DNA from: Bordetella petrii
Lineage (GTDB): Bacteria; Pseudomonadota; Gammaproteobacteria; Burkholderiales; Burkholderiaceae_B
DNA: 64,000 bases
Direction: 5' to 3'
Assembly (NCBI RefSeq): GCF_017356245.1
Contig: NZ_JAFMZZ010000004.1
Span: 342,741 to 406,740, forward strand
Shown here: positions 18,635 through 27,975 of the stretch, piece after piece
Layout of the letters: every line of letters begins with the position of its first letter
Numbering within the stretch: position 1 is the stretch's first letter
The notes under the pieces: model-generated
The model's input: the letters and a program-made list of their open reading frames with translations, nothing else
Database searches by the model: none
What the model was told of the DNA's origin: nothing
Made by a program: the position numbers and the translations under genes

Positions 18635-18651
18635 CTCGCGTGGCGGCGGGC

Positions 18652-19374
<723 letters not shown>

Positions 19375-19389
19375 GGAAATACCTAGTGC

Positions 19390-20082
19390 CTATGCCGCCA
19401 CGGTGCGCGTGCCGCCCATGCGGGTCTCGACCAGCTTGACGACCCCGGTAAGAATCACGTTCAACACGAAGTAGGTCAGCGCCAGCAGCGAGAACACTTC
19501 AAACGGCTTGGTCAGCAGCATGTTGTTGACCTGCGCCGCGGCGAAGGTCAGTTCGTGCACGCTGATGACGAAACCCAGCGAGGTTTCCTTCACCGTCGAG
19601 ATGAACTGGCTGAGCATGCTGGGAATGGTGTTGTACAGCGCCTGCGGCAGCACGATCTTGCGCATGGCCTGCATGTGGCTCAGCCCCAGCGAACGGCCCG
19701 CCTCCATCTGCCCGGCGGGCAATGCCTGGATGCCGCTGCGGATGATTTCGGACAGGTATGCGCCTTCGTAGATGATCAGCGCGGCCGCCATGGTAGCCAC
19801 GCCGCTGACGGTATTGCCGATCAGCAGCGGCAGGAAGAAGTACGCCCAGAAGATGAACATGATGAGCGGCAGCCCGCGCACCACGTACACCACCGCCGTC
19901 GCCGGCCAATAGAAAATCTTGTGCGAGCTGATGCGCCCCAGGGCCAGCAGCACCCCGATGGGAAACGCCAGTGCCAGGCTGACCAGGGCCAGTCCCACGG
20001 TGGCCACCAGGCCGCCCATGGGGCCGTTGGGCCACTGGCCCACCAGCAACAGCAGCCAGTTGTCGGAAAGTATGTCCAGCAT
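19390..20082 (-). CDS. Polar amino-acid ABC transporter permease
   Basis: A 230-residue inner-membrane subunit of the HisM/GltK type with about five spans. The EAA loop (YLSEIIRSGIQALPAGQMEA and GLSHMQAMRKIVLPQA) contacts the ATPase. A long first segment carrying PMGGLVATVGLALVSLALAF is standard. It pairs with the other permease, 6 bp upstream, as a heterodimer. Confidence 0.94.
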   Translation of the reverse strand: MLDILSDNWLLLLVGQWPNGPMGGLVATVGLALVSLALAFPIGVLLALGRISSHKIFYWPATAVVYVVRGLPLIMFIFWAYFFLPLLIGNTVSGVATMAAALIIYEGAYLSEIIRSGIQALPAGQMEAGRSLGLSHMQAMRKIVLPQALYNTIPSMLSQFISTVKETSLGFVISVHELTFAAAQVNNMLLTKPFEVFSLLALTYFVLNVILTGVVKLVETRMGGTRTVAA

Positions 20083-20088
20083 GGCGGC

Positions 20089-20793
20089 TTACCGGGCTTT
20101 GGCCGCGTAAGCGGCCCGTTTGGATAGAAGCGCGCCGCCCAGCATCAGCAGCAGCGAAATCGCCAGGTACAGCACCGTAACCACCAGATAGGCCTCGAAC
20201 GTCTTGAAGGTAGCCGATTCGATCTCGCGGCCCGCGCCGGTGAGCTCGACCAGGCCGATGGCCATGGCCAGGCTGGTGTTCTTGAACAGCAGCAGCGTCT
20301 GGTTGGTGAGCGGGGGAATCGAGATCTTGAATGCCTGCGGCAGTATCACCTTGCGCATGGCCTGCAGGTAGCTGAGGCCCAGGCTGCGCGCGGCTTCCAT
20401 CTGGCCGCGCGGAATCGCCCGGATGGCGCTGCGCAGGTCTTCGCTGACGTAGGCAGCGGTGACCAGGCCGATGGCGATGGTGGCATAGAAGAATTCGCCG
20501 CCGATGATGTTGATGGCGTCATTGAGCGCCGGCGGCACGATGGCCGCCACGCCGAAGTACCACAGCAGGATGTGCACCAGCATGGGCACATTGCGGTGGA
20601 ACGCCACATACAGCATGATCAGCCAGTTCAGCGCGCGCAGGTTCAGCATGCGCAGCACCGCCAGCAGGCTGCCCAGCGCGAAGGCCAGCAGCCATGCCAG
20701 CAGGGTCATTTCGAGGGTCGTCGCCAACCCTCCCAGGATCAGCGTCGGGTAGCCGTTACTGAGTAACGCACCGAAATCCAATGTGTAGTTCAT
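20089..20793 (-). CDS. Polar amino-acid ABC transporter permease
   Basis: A 234-residue membrane subunit related to GltJ/HisQ. The EAA loop reads VSEDLRSAIRAIPRGQMEAA then GLSYLQAMRKVILPQAF. It has about five hydrophobic spans. It lies between the receptor gene and the second permease gene with short gaps, fitting one transcript. Confidence 0.94.
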   Translation of the reverse strand: MNYTLDFGALLSNGYPTLILGGLATTLEMTLLAWLLAFALGSLLAVLRMLNLRALNWLIMLYVAFHRNVPMLVHILLWYFGVAAIVPPALNDAINIIGGEFFYATIAIGLVTAAYVSEDLRSAIRAIPRGQMEAARSLGLSYLQAMRKVILPQAFKISIPPLTNQTLLLFKNTSLAMAIGLVELTGAGREIESATFKTFEAYLVVTVLYLAISLLLMLGGALLSKRAAYAAKAR

Positions 20794-20817
20794 AAGCAGC
20801 TACCCGCCCCGCCGGGC

Positions 20818-21648
20818 TCAACCCTTGATTTCTTCGACCTTGAAGACGCGCTTGGTCGGGAACTTGGTGTCCGGGCCGAACCAGCGGTCGAAGATGACCT
20901 GCATCTTGCCCGAGGCTTCCAGCCCGGACAACACCTTATTCACCTCGGTGCGCAGGCCGTCTTCACCCTTGGCCATGCCGATGCCCCAGGGCTCGACGAA
21001 CAGCGGGTCTTCGATGATGTCGAGCTTGACGGGCGACGATTCGGCGTCCTGCTTGAACTTCAGCAGCATCAGTTCCGAGCCGACGAAGCCCGACACCTTC
21101 TTCTGCTGCAGCGCCATGAAAGCGGTCGGCGGGTCTTTGAAGGTAACCGTGGTCACGTCCGGGATCAGGCGCTTGGCGCCGGCTTCCGACGACGAGCCCG
21201 CCACGGCGCTGACGCGCTTGCCGGCCAGGTCGGCGTTGGTTTTCAGGGTGCCGGCATCTTCGCGGCGGATCAGGATTTTTTGCGGGCTGACATAGTGCTG
21301 GTAGCTGTAGTCGATCTGCTTGGCGCGGTCGGGGCTCCAGCCCAGGTTGGCGGCCACGACATCGACCCGGCCGCCGGCCAGTTCGGGAATGCGGGCGGCC
21401 ACCGAAATCATCTTCACCTCCAGCTTCACGCCCAGGTGGTCGGCGATCGCCTTGCACAGGTCGATTTCGTAGCCGACGACCTGGCGGGTTTTCGGGTCCT
21501 GGAAGCTGAAGGGCTCGGACGTGCCCAGCGTGCCGCACACCAGCGCGCCGCGTTCCTTGATGTTGGCCAGCGCATCCGCATGCGCCACGCCGGCTATGCC
21601 CAGGCATGCCAGCAAGGGCACGGCCTTCAGAAGGTTCTTGAAGTTCAT
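20818..21648 (-). CDS. Amino-acid ABC transporter periplasmic binding protein
   Basis: A 276-residue family-3 solute-binding protein. The leader MNFKNLLKAVPLLACLGIAG ends near VAHA. Then come CGTLGTSEPFSFQDPKTRQV, the first strand and ligand loop, and VGYEIDLCKAIADHLGVKLE, the PROSITE-like family signature. GRVDVVAANLGWSPDRAKQI supplies the arginine that usually binds the substrate's alpha-carboxylate. An acidic amino acid is a fair guess given the aminotransferase and aldolase in the operon. Confidence 0.94.
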   Translation of the reverse strand: MNFKNLLKAVPLLACLGIAGVAHADALANIKERGALVCGTLGTSEPFSFQDPKTRQVVGYEIDLCKAIADHLGVKLEVKMISVAARIPELAGGRVDVVAANLGWSPDRAKQIDYSYQHYVSPQKILIRREDAGTLKTNADLAGKRVSAVAGSSSEAGAKRLIPDVTTVTFKDPPTAFMALQQKKVSGFVGSELMLLKFKQDAESSPVKLDIIEDPLFVEPWGIGMAKGEDGLRTEVNKVLSGLEASGKMQVIFDRWFGPDTKFPTKRVFKVEEIKG

Positions 21649-21667
21649 GGTTTTCTCCCGTGAAATG

Positions 21668-22897
21668 TTATTTAAGTTGGCTGCACGCCCAGGACAGCTT
21701 TTCGCAGCCGGCCCGGATCGTTTCCAGGTCGGTGGCGAAACTCATGCGCATGTAGCCGGGGTTGCCATAGGCGGTGCCGTCCAGGACGGCGACGCCGGCG
21801 GCGTCCAGCAGGTAATGCACGAAATCCAGGTCGTTCCCGATGGTCTTGCCGTCGGGGGTGCGCTTGCCGATGAAGCCCTGGATGTTGGGAAACACATAGA
21901 ACGCGCCTGCCGGCATCGGGCACGACATCGATTCGATGCCGTTGAGCAGGCCCACGATGATGTCGCGGCGCTCTTTGTACAAGGCGATGATGTCGGCCAC
22001 GCATTGCTGGTCGGCCGACAGCGCGGTGGCCGCCGCCATCTGGCAGATCTGGCTGGCGCACGACGTCGATTGCGATATCAGCGTCGAGATCGCCCGGGCC
22101 ATCCAGGCGGGGCCGGCCGCGTAGCCGACGCGCCAGCCGGTCATGGCATAGGCCTTGGACACGCCGTTGACCAGCAGCACGCGCGGTGCCAGGCCGGGGC
22201 TGACGGCCAGCGGCGACACATAGCGGCCATCGTAGCAAAAGTGCTCGTAGATCTCGTCGACCATCAGCAGCACGTGCGGATGCCGCTCCAGCACGGCCAG
22301 CAGCGCCGCCAGCTCGGCTTCGGTGTAGATGGCGCCGGAAGGATTATTGGGCGCATTGAGCAGCAGCCACTTGGTGCGCGGCGTGATGGCGGCTTCCAGC
22401 GCCTGGGGCGTCAGCTTGAAGCCCTGGGCCTCGACGGTGGGCACGATGACCGGCTTGCCGTCGTTGAGCAGCACCATGTCGGGGTACGAGACCCAGTACG
22501 GCGTCGGAATGATGACTTCGTCGCCGGCGTCCAGCGTGGCCTGCAGCGCCGAGAAGATCAGCTGCTTGGCGCCGGTGCCCACCACCAGCTGGTCCAGCGA
22601 GAACGACAGGCCGTTCTCGCGGCTGAATTTCTGCTGCACGGCCACCAGCAGTTCGCGGATGCCGGACGACGAGGTGTACTTCACCGCCCCGCTTTCGATC
22701 GCCGCGATGCCGGCCTGGGCAATGTGCGCGGGCGTGCGGACATCGGGCTCGCCTATGGTGAAATCGATGATGGTCTTGCCTTCGGCGCGCAGGTTGTCGA
22801 CTTTGCGCTTGGCCGCCATGCTGGGCGAAGGCTTGATGGCGCTCATGCGCCGGGCCAGGAATGCGGCCGGGTCTTGTTGCGTAAGGGTTGCGGTCAT
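21668..22897 (-). CDS. Class I PLP-dependent aminotransferase (aspartate aminotransferase-like)
   Basis: A 409-residue fold-type I aminotransferase. The PLP lysine sits in NGVSKAYAMTGWRVGYA; NAPNNPSGAIYTEAEL is the conserved loop; the C-terminal arginine that binds the carboxylate lies in YMRMSFATDLE. It should move an amino group from the imported amino acid to a 2-oxo acid. It lies between the RraA-type aldolase (6 bp upstream) and the binding protein gene (19 bp downstream), so enzyme and importer are co-expressed. Confidence 0.94.
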   Translation of the reverse strand: MTATLTQQDPAAFLARRMSAIKPSPSMAAKRKVDNLRAEGKTIIDFTIGEPDVRTPAHIAQAGIAAIESGAVKYTSSSGIRELLVAVQQKFSRENGLSFSLDQLVVGTGAKQLIFSALQATLDAGDEVIIPTPYWVSYPDMVLLNDGKPVIVPTVEAQGFKLTPQALEAAITPRTKWLLLNAPNNPSGAIYTEAELAALLAVLERHPHVLLMVDEIYEHFCYDGRYVSPLAVSPGLAPRVLLVNGVSKAYAMTGWRVGYAAGPAWMARAISTLISQSTSCASQICQMAAATALSADQQCVADIIALYKERRDIIVGLLNGIESMSCPMPAGAFYVFPNIQGFIGKRTPDGKTIGNDLDFVHYLLDAAGVAVLDGTAYGNPGYMRMSFATDLETIRAGCEKLSWACSQLK

Positions 22898-22903
22898 GAC
22901 GGT

Positions 22904-23575
22904 CTACAGCAGGTTCTTCGCTTCCAGTACGGGGTGCAGCCAGCTCTGGCGCTCAGCGCCCGCGGCGATCTCGGCCATGATGCGTTCTTCCTTGGCGGCG
23001 TGCTCGCGCGCCTTTTGCACCAGGGTATCGGCCACGGCCACCGGGAACGACACGATGCCGTCCTCGTCGGCCACGATCACGTCGCCGGGCTGGATGACCT
23101 GGCCGCCGATGTTGACAGGCACGTTGACCTCGCCCGGGCCGTCTTTGTACGGGCCGCGGTGCACATGGCCGCGCGCATAGCAGGGAAAATCGTCGTTCTC
23201 GAAGGCGGCAACGTCGCGGATGGCGCCGTCCACGATCAGGCCCGCGCAGCCACGCTGCTGCAGGTAGCGCTTCATGATCTCGCCCACGCAGGCATTGGTC
23301 AGGTCGCCGCCGGCATCCACCACCAGCACGTGGCCGGGCTGGACCAGGGTCATGGCCTTGTAGATGAACAGGTTGTCGCCCGGCCGCGTCTTGACCGTCA
23401 GTGCGCTGCCCACCAGCTTGCCGCGCCGGTTGTAGCGGGCCAGCCCGACCACGCCGCGCTGGCGGTGCAGGTTGTCGCTCAGGTGCGGGGTCACAATGGG
23501 CTGCAGCGCGGCAGCCAGTTCGGCGCTAAGCACCGGCGGGGCGGAATTAAGGGTAAATGGCGATGGATTCTGCAT
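22904..23575 (-). CDS. RraA-family 4-hydroxy-4-methyl-2-oxoglutarate aldolase / oxaloacetate decarboxylase
   Basis: A 223-residue RraA-fold protein. VDAGGDLTNACVGEIMKRYL and GLIVDGAIRDVAAF give the G...R-D residues that place pyruvate and Mg in HMG/CHA aldolases; IVADEDGIVSFP is the C-terminal signature. Aldolases of this family cleave 4-hydroxy-4-methyl-2-oxoglutarate to two pyruvates, and many decarboxylate oxaloacetate as a side reaction. RraA itself is shorter (about 160 residues) and lacks this longer form. It heads the operon; the palindrome at 23651 lies upstream. Confidence 0.88.
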   Translation of the reverse strand: MQNPSPFTLNSAPPVLSAELAAALQPIVTPHLSDNLHRQRGVVGLARYNRRGKLVGSALTVKTRPGDNLFIYKAMTLVQPGHVLVVDAGGDLTNACVGEIMKRYLQQRGCAGLIVDGAIRDVAAFENDDFPCYARGHVHRGPYKDGPGEVNVPVNIGGQVIQPGDVIVADEDGIVSFPVAVADTLVQKAREHAAKEERIMAEIAAGAERQSWLHPVLEAKNLL

Positions 23576-23650
23576 GGGCTCGTACTCCAGGAGCAGCGAT
23601 CATGCAAAAAACCCGGACAACTCAAAAGGGAATTAAACGCTTAAGTTCTT

Positions 23651-23665
23651 ATTCCTTTAAGGAAT
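23651..23665. promoter_or_regulatory. Palindromic LTTR-type site (T-N11-A)
   Basis: ATTCCTT-T-AAGGAAT is a perfect 7-bp inverted repeat about a central T, about 76 bp upstream of the aldolase gene. TTCCTTTAAGGAA within it fits the LTTR T-N11-A rule. The likely binder is the LysR protein encoded at 23829-24701, just upstream on the same strand. The rest of the 253-bp gap shows nothing else clear. Confidence 0.6.
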
Positions 23666-23828
23666 GATTGTTTACACTCGCGGCGCGGCGAGGGGGCAGA
23701 ACGCCAGTTTTATGATTGATAACAAGAGCTTACTGAAGCCGTAAGCAACTGCTCTGTGAGATTGCTGCACGGAATGCGGGCGCACCATTGCGAAGCAAAT
23801 ACGGGTAAGTCCTCATACGGCGTCGCTC

Positions 23829-24701
23829 TTACCCCCGGTATTCCTGCTCGGCAGCCTTCACGAACGCCTCAACCAATTGCATGCGCGGGCACGAGCGGGC
23901 CCAGATCAGGCCGAAGCGGCGCGGCTGGCAGGGCACGGGCAAGGGCAGGCTGATGACGTTCAAGCCCTGTTTCCACAGGTTCCAGGCATTGGGCACGATG
24001 GCCACGCCCAGCCCCTTGTTGACCATCAGGGCGATGGATTCGGTCGAGGCCAGTTCGTAGCGGTCGCGCGTGGCGATGCCCGACTTCTTCAGGTACTGGT
24101 CGATCAGGTTGCCGATCCAGCTGCCGGCTTCGTAGCGGATGAAGTCTTCGCTGTTGAGCAGGTCTTGCGCGCTGCGCCCCTGATGGCCGGCCGATGCCAG
24201 CAGCGAAAAATGCTCTTCGCGCAGCAGGCGCCACACCAGTTTCTTGGGCAGTTCGAACGGCGCTTCCAGGGCGATGGCCACATCCAGTTCGCCGCTTTCG
24301 ACGCTGGCGTAGAACTCGGTGGACAGGCCGGCCCGGATGAAGACATGCAGGTGCGGGTAGCGCCTGGCCAGCGTGGCCAGGATGTTCGGCACGGTGCTGT
24401 TCAGCGAGGTATTGCCGGTGCCCAGGCGCAGTTCGCCGCGTATTTCGCGGGTGTGCGCCAGGGTCGCCAGTGAATCGACATCGTCCAATATTTTCTGCGA
24501 TGTATCGAGAATGCGGTGGGCGGCTTCGGTCAGATGCACCGTTTTGCCCGAGCGCGCCACCAGGGGTGCGTTGACGTGCGCCTCCAGGGCACGGATCTGC
24601 TGCGCCACGGCGCCGTGCGTGATGTTCAGGCGGCGGGCGGCCTCGGCCATCGAGCCGTAACGATGGATGGCCAGCAGCGTGTGCAGGAAATGGGTGTTCA
24701 C
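23829..24701 (-). CDS. LysR-family transcriptional regulator
   Basis: A 290-residue LTTR. Residues 1-62 hold the helix-turn-helix (FLHTLLAIHRYGSMAEAARR, ITHGAVAQQIRALEAHV). The effector domain follows. It sits between two operons: the aldolase/aminotransferase/ABC operon 253 bp downstream on its own strand, and the divergent CoA-ester lyase operon 87 bp away. Either or both may be its target. The divergent gap carries TTCAGAAGATAT, and the other gap a palindrome of different sequence. Confidence 0.9.
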   Translation of the reverse strand: MNTHFLHTLLAIHRYGSMAEAARRLNITHGAVAQQIRALEAHVNAPLVARSGKTVHLTEAAHRILDTSQKILDDVDSLATLAHTREIRGELRLGTGNTSLNSTVPNILATLARRYPHLHVFIRAGLSTEFYASVESGELDVAIALEAPFELPKKLVWRLLREEHFSLLASAGHQGRSAQDLLNSEDFIRYEAGSWIGNLIDQYLKKSGIATRDRYELASTESIALMVNKGLGVAIVPNAWNLWKQGLNVISLPLPVPCQPRRFGLIWARSCPRMQLVEAFVKAAEQEYRG

Positions 24702-24706
24702 ATCGT

Positions 24707-24726
24707 AGATTTTATATCTTCTGAAG
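24707..24726 (-). promoter_or_regulatory. Candidate LysR operator with TTCAGAAGATAT
   Basis: On the minus strand the site reads CTTCAGAAGATATAAAATCT, ending 5 bases before the LysR start. It holds AGAT-TTTAT-ATCT as an inverted repeat, and the same 12-base word as the gap at 17627. An operator so close to the LysR start would suit autorepression. Confidence 0.5.
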
Positions 24727-24788
24727 CTAGATTAAACACAGCCGCGCGAGGCCCGGCGTCTCCATAATCGCTGCAACAAGGAGACCGC

Positions 24789-25655
24789 ATGAGAAGCAAG
24801 CTGTTCGTACCGGCGTCCCGGCCGGAACTGTTCACCAAGGCGCTCAATAGCGCGGCCGACGCTATCAGCTTCGACCTGGAAGACGCCGTGCTGCCCGACC
24901 GCAAGGCCTATGCGCGCGAGCAACTGGGCCTGCTGCTGGATCAGCCCGCGGCGGCCCGGGCGGGCAAGACTCTGATCGTGCGGGTCAACGCCATGGACAC
25001 CGGCCATTTCCTGGATGACCTGCGCGTGGCCTGCCGGGCCGGCATCGACATCGTCAATATCCCCAAGATCGAATCGCGCGACGGCCTGCTGGCCGGCATT
25101 GCACAGCTGGAACAGATCGAGCCGACGGTGCGCGGCGCGGACCAGGCGCCCGTGAAAGTGCTGGCCAATATCGAATCGCCGGCGGCCCTGCTGAACGCGG
25201 CGCAGATCGCCGGCGCGCACCCGCGGGTATGGGGCCTGCAGTTGGGCCTGGGCGACTTGTTCGAGCCGCTGGACATCGCCCGTTACGACGCCCCCAATGT
25301 GCATGCCGTCATGTTCGCGCTGCGCATGGCGGCGGCCGCCTCGGGCCGCGTGGTGCTCGATTCCGCCTATGCCGATGTCGCGAACGCGCAGGGCTATCGC
25401 GAAGAAGCCCTGCTGGCGCGGCGCGTGGGCTTTCTGGGCAAGACCTGCATCCACCCCGGCCAGATCGCCCTGGCCAACGAAGTATTCAGCCCCACCGAGC
25501 AGGAACTGGCGTGGGCGCGCAAGATTCTGGACGCCGAGGCGCGCAATGGCGCGAACGGCGCCTATCTGCTGGACGGCAAGATGATCGACGCCCCCTTCGT
25601 GCAGCGCGCGCGGCTGGTCCTGGCGCGGGCCGGGCAGCCGGCGGCGGGGAACTGA
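24789..25655 (+). CDS. HpcH/HpaI-family CoA-ester lyase (CitE-like)
   Basis: A 288-residue lyase. It has MRSKLFVPASRPELFTKAL at the N terminus, SFDLEDAV, KVLANIESP and LGLGDLFEP, the acidic residues that hold Mg, plus GFLGKTCIHPGQI. These match citrate lyase beta subunit-like enzymes such as malyl-CoA or citramalyl-CoA lyases. They split a 3-hydroxyacyl-CoA acid into an acyl-CoA and a 2-oxo acid. The next gene, a CoA transferase, starts one base after the stop. Together they could activate and split a hydroxy-dicarboxylate such as citramalate or malate. Confidence 0.9.
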   Translation: MRSKLFVPASRPELFTKALNSAADAISFDLEDAVLPDRKAYAREQLGLLLDQPAAARAGKTLIVRVNAMDTGHFLDDLRVACRAGIDIVNIPKIESRDGLLAGIAQLEQIEPTVRGADQAPVKVLANIESPAALLNAAQIAGAHPRVWGLQLGLGDLFEPLDIARYDAPNVHAVMFALRMAAAASGRVVLDSAYADVANAQGYREEALLARRVGFLGKTCIHPGQIALANEVFSPTEQELAWARKILDAEARNGANGAYLLDGKMIDAPFVQRARLVLARAGQPAAGN

Positions 25656-25656
25656 C

Positions 25657-26874
25657 ATGAGCCAGCCATCCGCACCCGCCGGCTCGGCCCCGCTGGCCGG
25701 CATCAAAGTCATCGACCTCAGCGCCTATATTGCCGGGCCGTATGGCGGCGCGCTGCTGGCCGACCTGGGCGCCGAAGTCATCAAGATCGAGCCGCCCGAC
25801 GGCGACAACCTGCGCAAATATCCTTCTACCCTGGCCGCCGAAAGCCGCGCCTTCCTGGGCGTGAACCGCGGCAAGCGCGGCGTCTGCCTGGACCTGAAGC
25901 AGCCCGCCGGCCAGGAAATACTGCGGCGCCTGGCGCGGCAGGCCGACGTGCTGCTGCACAATTTCCGGCCCTCGGTGCCGGCGCGCCTGGGCATCGACTA
26001 CGCGGCGCTCAGCGCGGTGAACCCGCGCCTGGTGTATTGCGCCATGACCGGCTACGGGCAAAGCGGCCCGCTGGCCGACAACGCGGGCTACGACCAGGTG
26101 CTGCAGGCGCGCACCGGCATCTGCGCGGCGCAAGGCATGGGCCAGGGCGGCCCCGAGATCGTGTATGGATCGGTGGTGGACTACTACGCCGCCGCCATGG
26201 TGTCCAACGGCATCACGGCGGCGCTGTACCAGCGCGAGCGCACGGGCCGCGGCCAGGAAGTGTCGGTCTCGCTGCTGGGCAGCGCGCTGGCCATGCAGTC
26301 GGCGCGCCTGGTCATGCAGCGGGACGAGCCGCGCGACATCAATCGCGACATGCGGTCGGGCGGCATCACCGGCATCCATCCCACCAAAGAAGGCCACCTG
26401 TACCTTTCTGCCAATACCGCGCACTTCTGGAAATCGCTGTGCACGCTGATCGGCATGCCCGGGCTGGCCGGCAACGAACGCTACGACTCGGTGAAGAAGC
26501 GCGCGGCCCACGCCGACGAGCTGATTCCCATGATCCGCCAGGGCCTGGCCGCCCGCACGGCGCTGGAATGGGAAGAGACCTTCGGGGTAGCGGTACCGTG
26601 CGCGGCGGTGCGCAAGGTGGAAGACATGTTCGACGATCCGCAGGTCGCCGCGCAGGGGTTCATCATGGACATGCGCCACTGCAAGGCCGGCGCCTACAAG
26701 GGCGTCGCCAACCTGATCAAGTTTGGCGAGCACCCCGAGGGCACGCGGCCCTATGGCGCGCCCGGCCTGGGCGAGCACAGCCGCGCGGTGCTGGCCGAAC
26801 TGGGCCTGTCGCCGCAAGAGATCGATGCCGCGTTTGCAAGCGGGGCGGCCGCCGAACACGACACCGGCGCATGA
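25657..26874 (+). CDS. CaiB/BaiF-family (class III) CoA transferase
   Basis: A 405-residue class III CoA transferase. GIKVIDLSAYIAGPYGGALL and VIKIEPPDGDNLR form the N-terminal Rossmann part, and VNRGKRGVCLDLKQPAG follows. VYGSVVDYYAAAMVSNG holds the aspartate expected to form the acyl-anhydride intermediate. These enzymes move CoA between carboxylic acids such as succinate and the pathway substrate. It is tightly coupled to the lyase gene. Confidence 0.92.
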   Translation: MSQPSAPAGSAPLAGIKVIDLSAYIAGPYGGALLADLGAEVIKIEPPDGDNLRKYPSTLAAESRAFLGVNRGKRGVCLDLKQPAGQEILRRLARQADVLLHNFRPSVPARLGIDYAALSAVNPRLVYCAMTGYGQSGPLADNAGYDQVLQARTGICAAQGMGQGGPEIVYGSVVDYYAAAMVSNGITAALYQRERTGRGQEVSVSLLGSALAMQSARLVMQRDEPRDINRDMRSGGITGIHPTKEGHLYLSANTAHFWKSLCTLIGMPGLAGNERYDSVKKRAAHADELIPMIRQGLAARTALEWEETFGVAVPCAAVRKVEDMFDDPQVAAQGFIMDMRHCKAGAYKGVANLIKFGEHPEGTRPYGAPGLGEHSRAVLAELGLSPQEIDAAFASGAAAEHDTGA

Positions 26875-26960
26875 CGCCGCGAACGCGGCGCGCATGCGCC
26901 CCCAGGCAGTACCCATAAACAATCCGCCGGCGGGAACTGGCGAACTACGGAGACAAACCT

Positions 26961-27944
26961 ATGCGTCATACCAAGAAAATGCTGAAAGCAGCCGCGCTTG
27001 CCTGCCTGCTGGGCCCGCTGGCGCAGCCCGCGATGGCGGCCCAGGACTACCCCGACAAGCCCATCACCATGCTGGTGCCTTACCCGGCCGGCCAGTCGGT
27101 GGATTTGCTGGCGCGCGTGATCAGCGACGGGCTGTCGAAGGTGCTGGGCCAGCCCATCATCGTCGAGAACAAGCCGGGCGCCGGCGGCACGCTGGGCACG
27201 GGCCTGGTGGCGCGCGCCGCGCCCGACGGCTACACGTTGGGCATGAGTTCCAGCGGCCCGCTGGGCATCGCCCCGCACCTGTTCAAGAACACCAACTACG
27301 ATCCGGTGAAGGACTTCACCGCCATCATGAACGTTGCGGCCGTGGCCCAGACCATGGTGGTGTCGGCCAAGTCGGACATCAAGTCGGTGCAGGACCTGGT
27401 GGCGGCGGCCAAGGCCCAGCCCAACAAGCTCAACTTCGGCTCGCCGGGCAACGGCTCGACCAGCCACCTGACCCAGGAAATGTTCAAGCAGCGCGCCCAT
27501 GTGCAGATGCTGCACGTGCCGTACAAGGGTGGTCCGGCCGCCATCACCGACCTGATCGGCGGGCAGATCGACGTGCTGTTCGAGGCATCGCCCACCGTCA
27601 CGCCCTTCATCAAGCGCGGCGACCTGCGCGCGCTGGCGGTGACTACGCGCACGTCGATCCCGGCGCTGCCGCAGGTCAAGCCGCTGGCCAGCCAGGGCTA
27701 CGATAACTTCGAAGCCGTGGGCTGGATGGGCATTATCGGGCCGGCCCACATGAAGCCGGAAGTGGTGCAGAAGCTGCACGCCGCGCTGGTCAAGACGCTG
27801 CAGGATCCCGCCGTGCGCGAAAAGCTCGATACCCAGGGCATGCTGACCGTCGGTGACACGCCGGAGCAGTTCGCCGCCTTCATCAAGAGCGAATCCGAGA
27901 AATGGGGCGCGGTGATCCGCAACGCCAATATCAAGGTTCAATGA
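26961..27944 (+). CDS. Bug/TctC-family periplasmic solute receptor
   Basis: A 327-residue receptor with a leader ending near PAMAA, then YPDKPITMLVPYPAGQSVDL; PDGYTLGMSSSGP lies near residue 90. An ATG with a GGAG ribosome site starts it. It lies 86 bp after the CoA transferase gene and 31 bp before the cyclase gene, so all four are probably one operon and this receptor's ligand is plausibly the acid that is activated. Confidence 0.92.
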   Translation: MRHTKKMLKAAALACLLGPLAQPAMAAQDYPDKPITMLVPYPAGQSVDLLARVISDGLSKVLGQPIIVENKPGAGGTLGTGLVARAAPDGYTLGMSSSGPLGIAPHLFKNTNYDPVKDFTAIMNVAAVAQTMVVSAKSDIKSVQDLVAAAKAQPNKLNFGSPGNGSTSHLTQEMFKQRAHVQMLHVPYKGGPAAITDLIGGQIDVLFEASPTVTPFIKRGDLRALAVTTRTSIPALPQVKPLASQGYDNFEAVGWMGIIGPAHMKPEVVQKLHAALVKTLQDPAVREKLDTQGMLTVGDTPEQFAAFIKSESEKWGAVIRNANIKVQ

Positions 27945-27975
27945 TCCCGCAGCAGCAGACCACTGGAGGACAGCC

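Noticed and set aside
21521..23644. 707-codon plus-strand frame
   Set aside because: It runs antisense to the aminotransferase and aldolase genes and has no recognisable domain.
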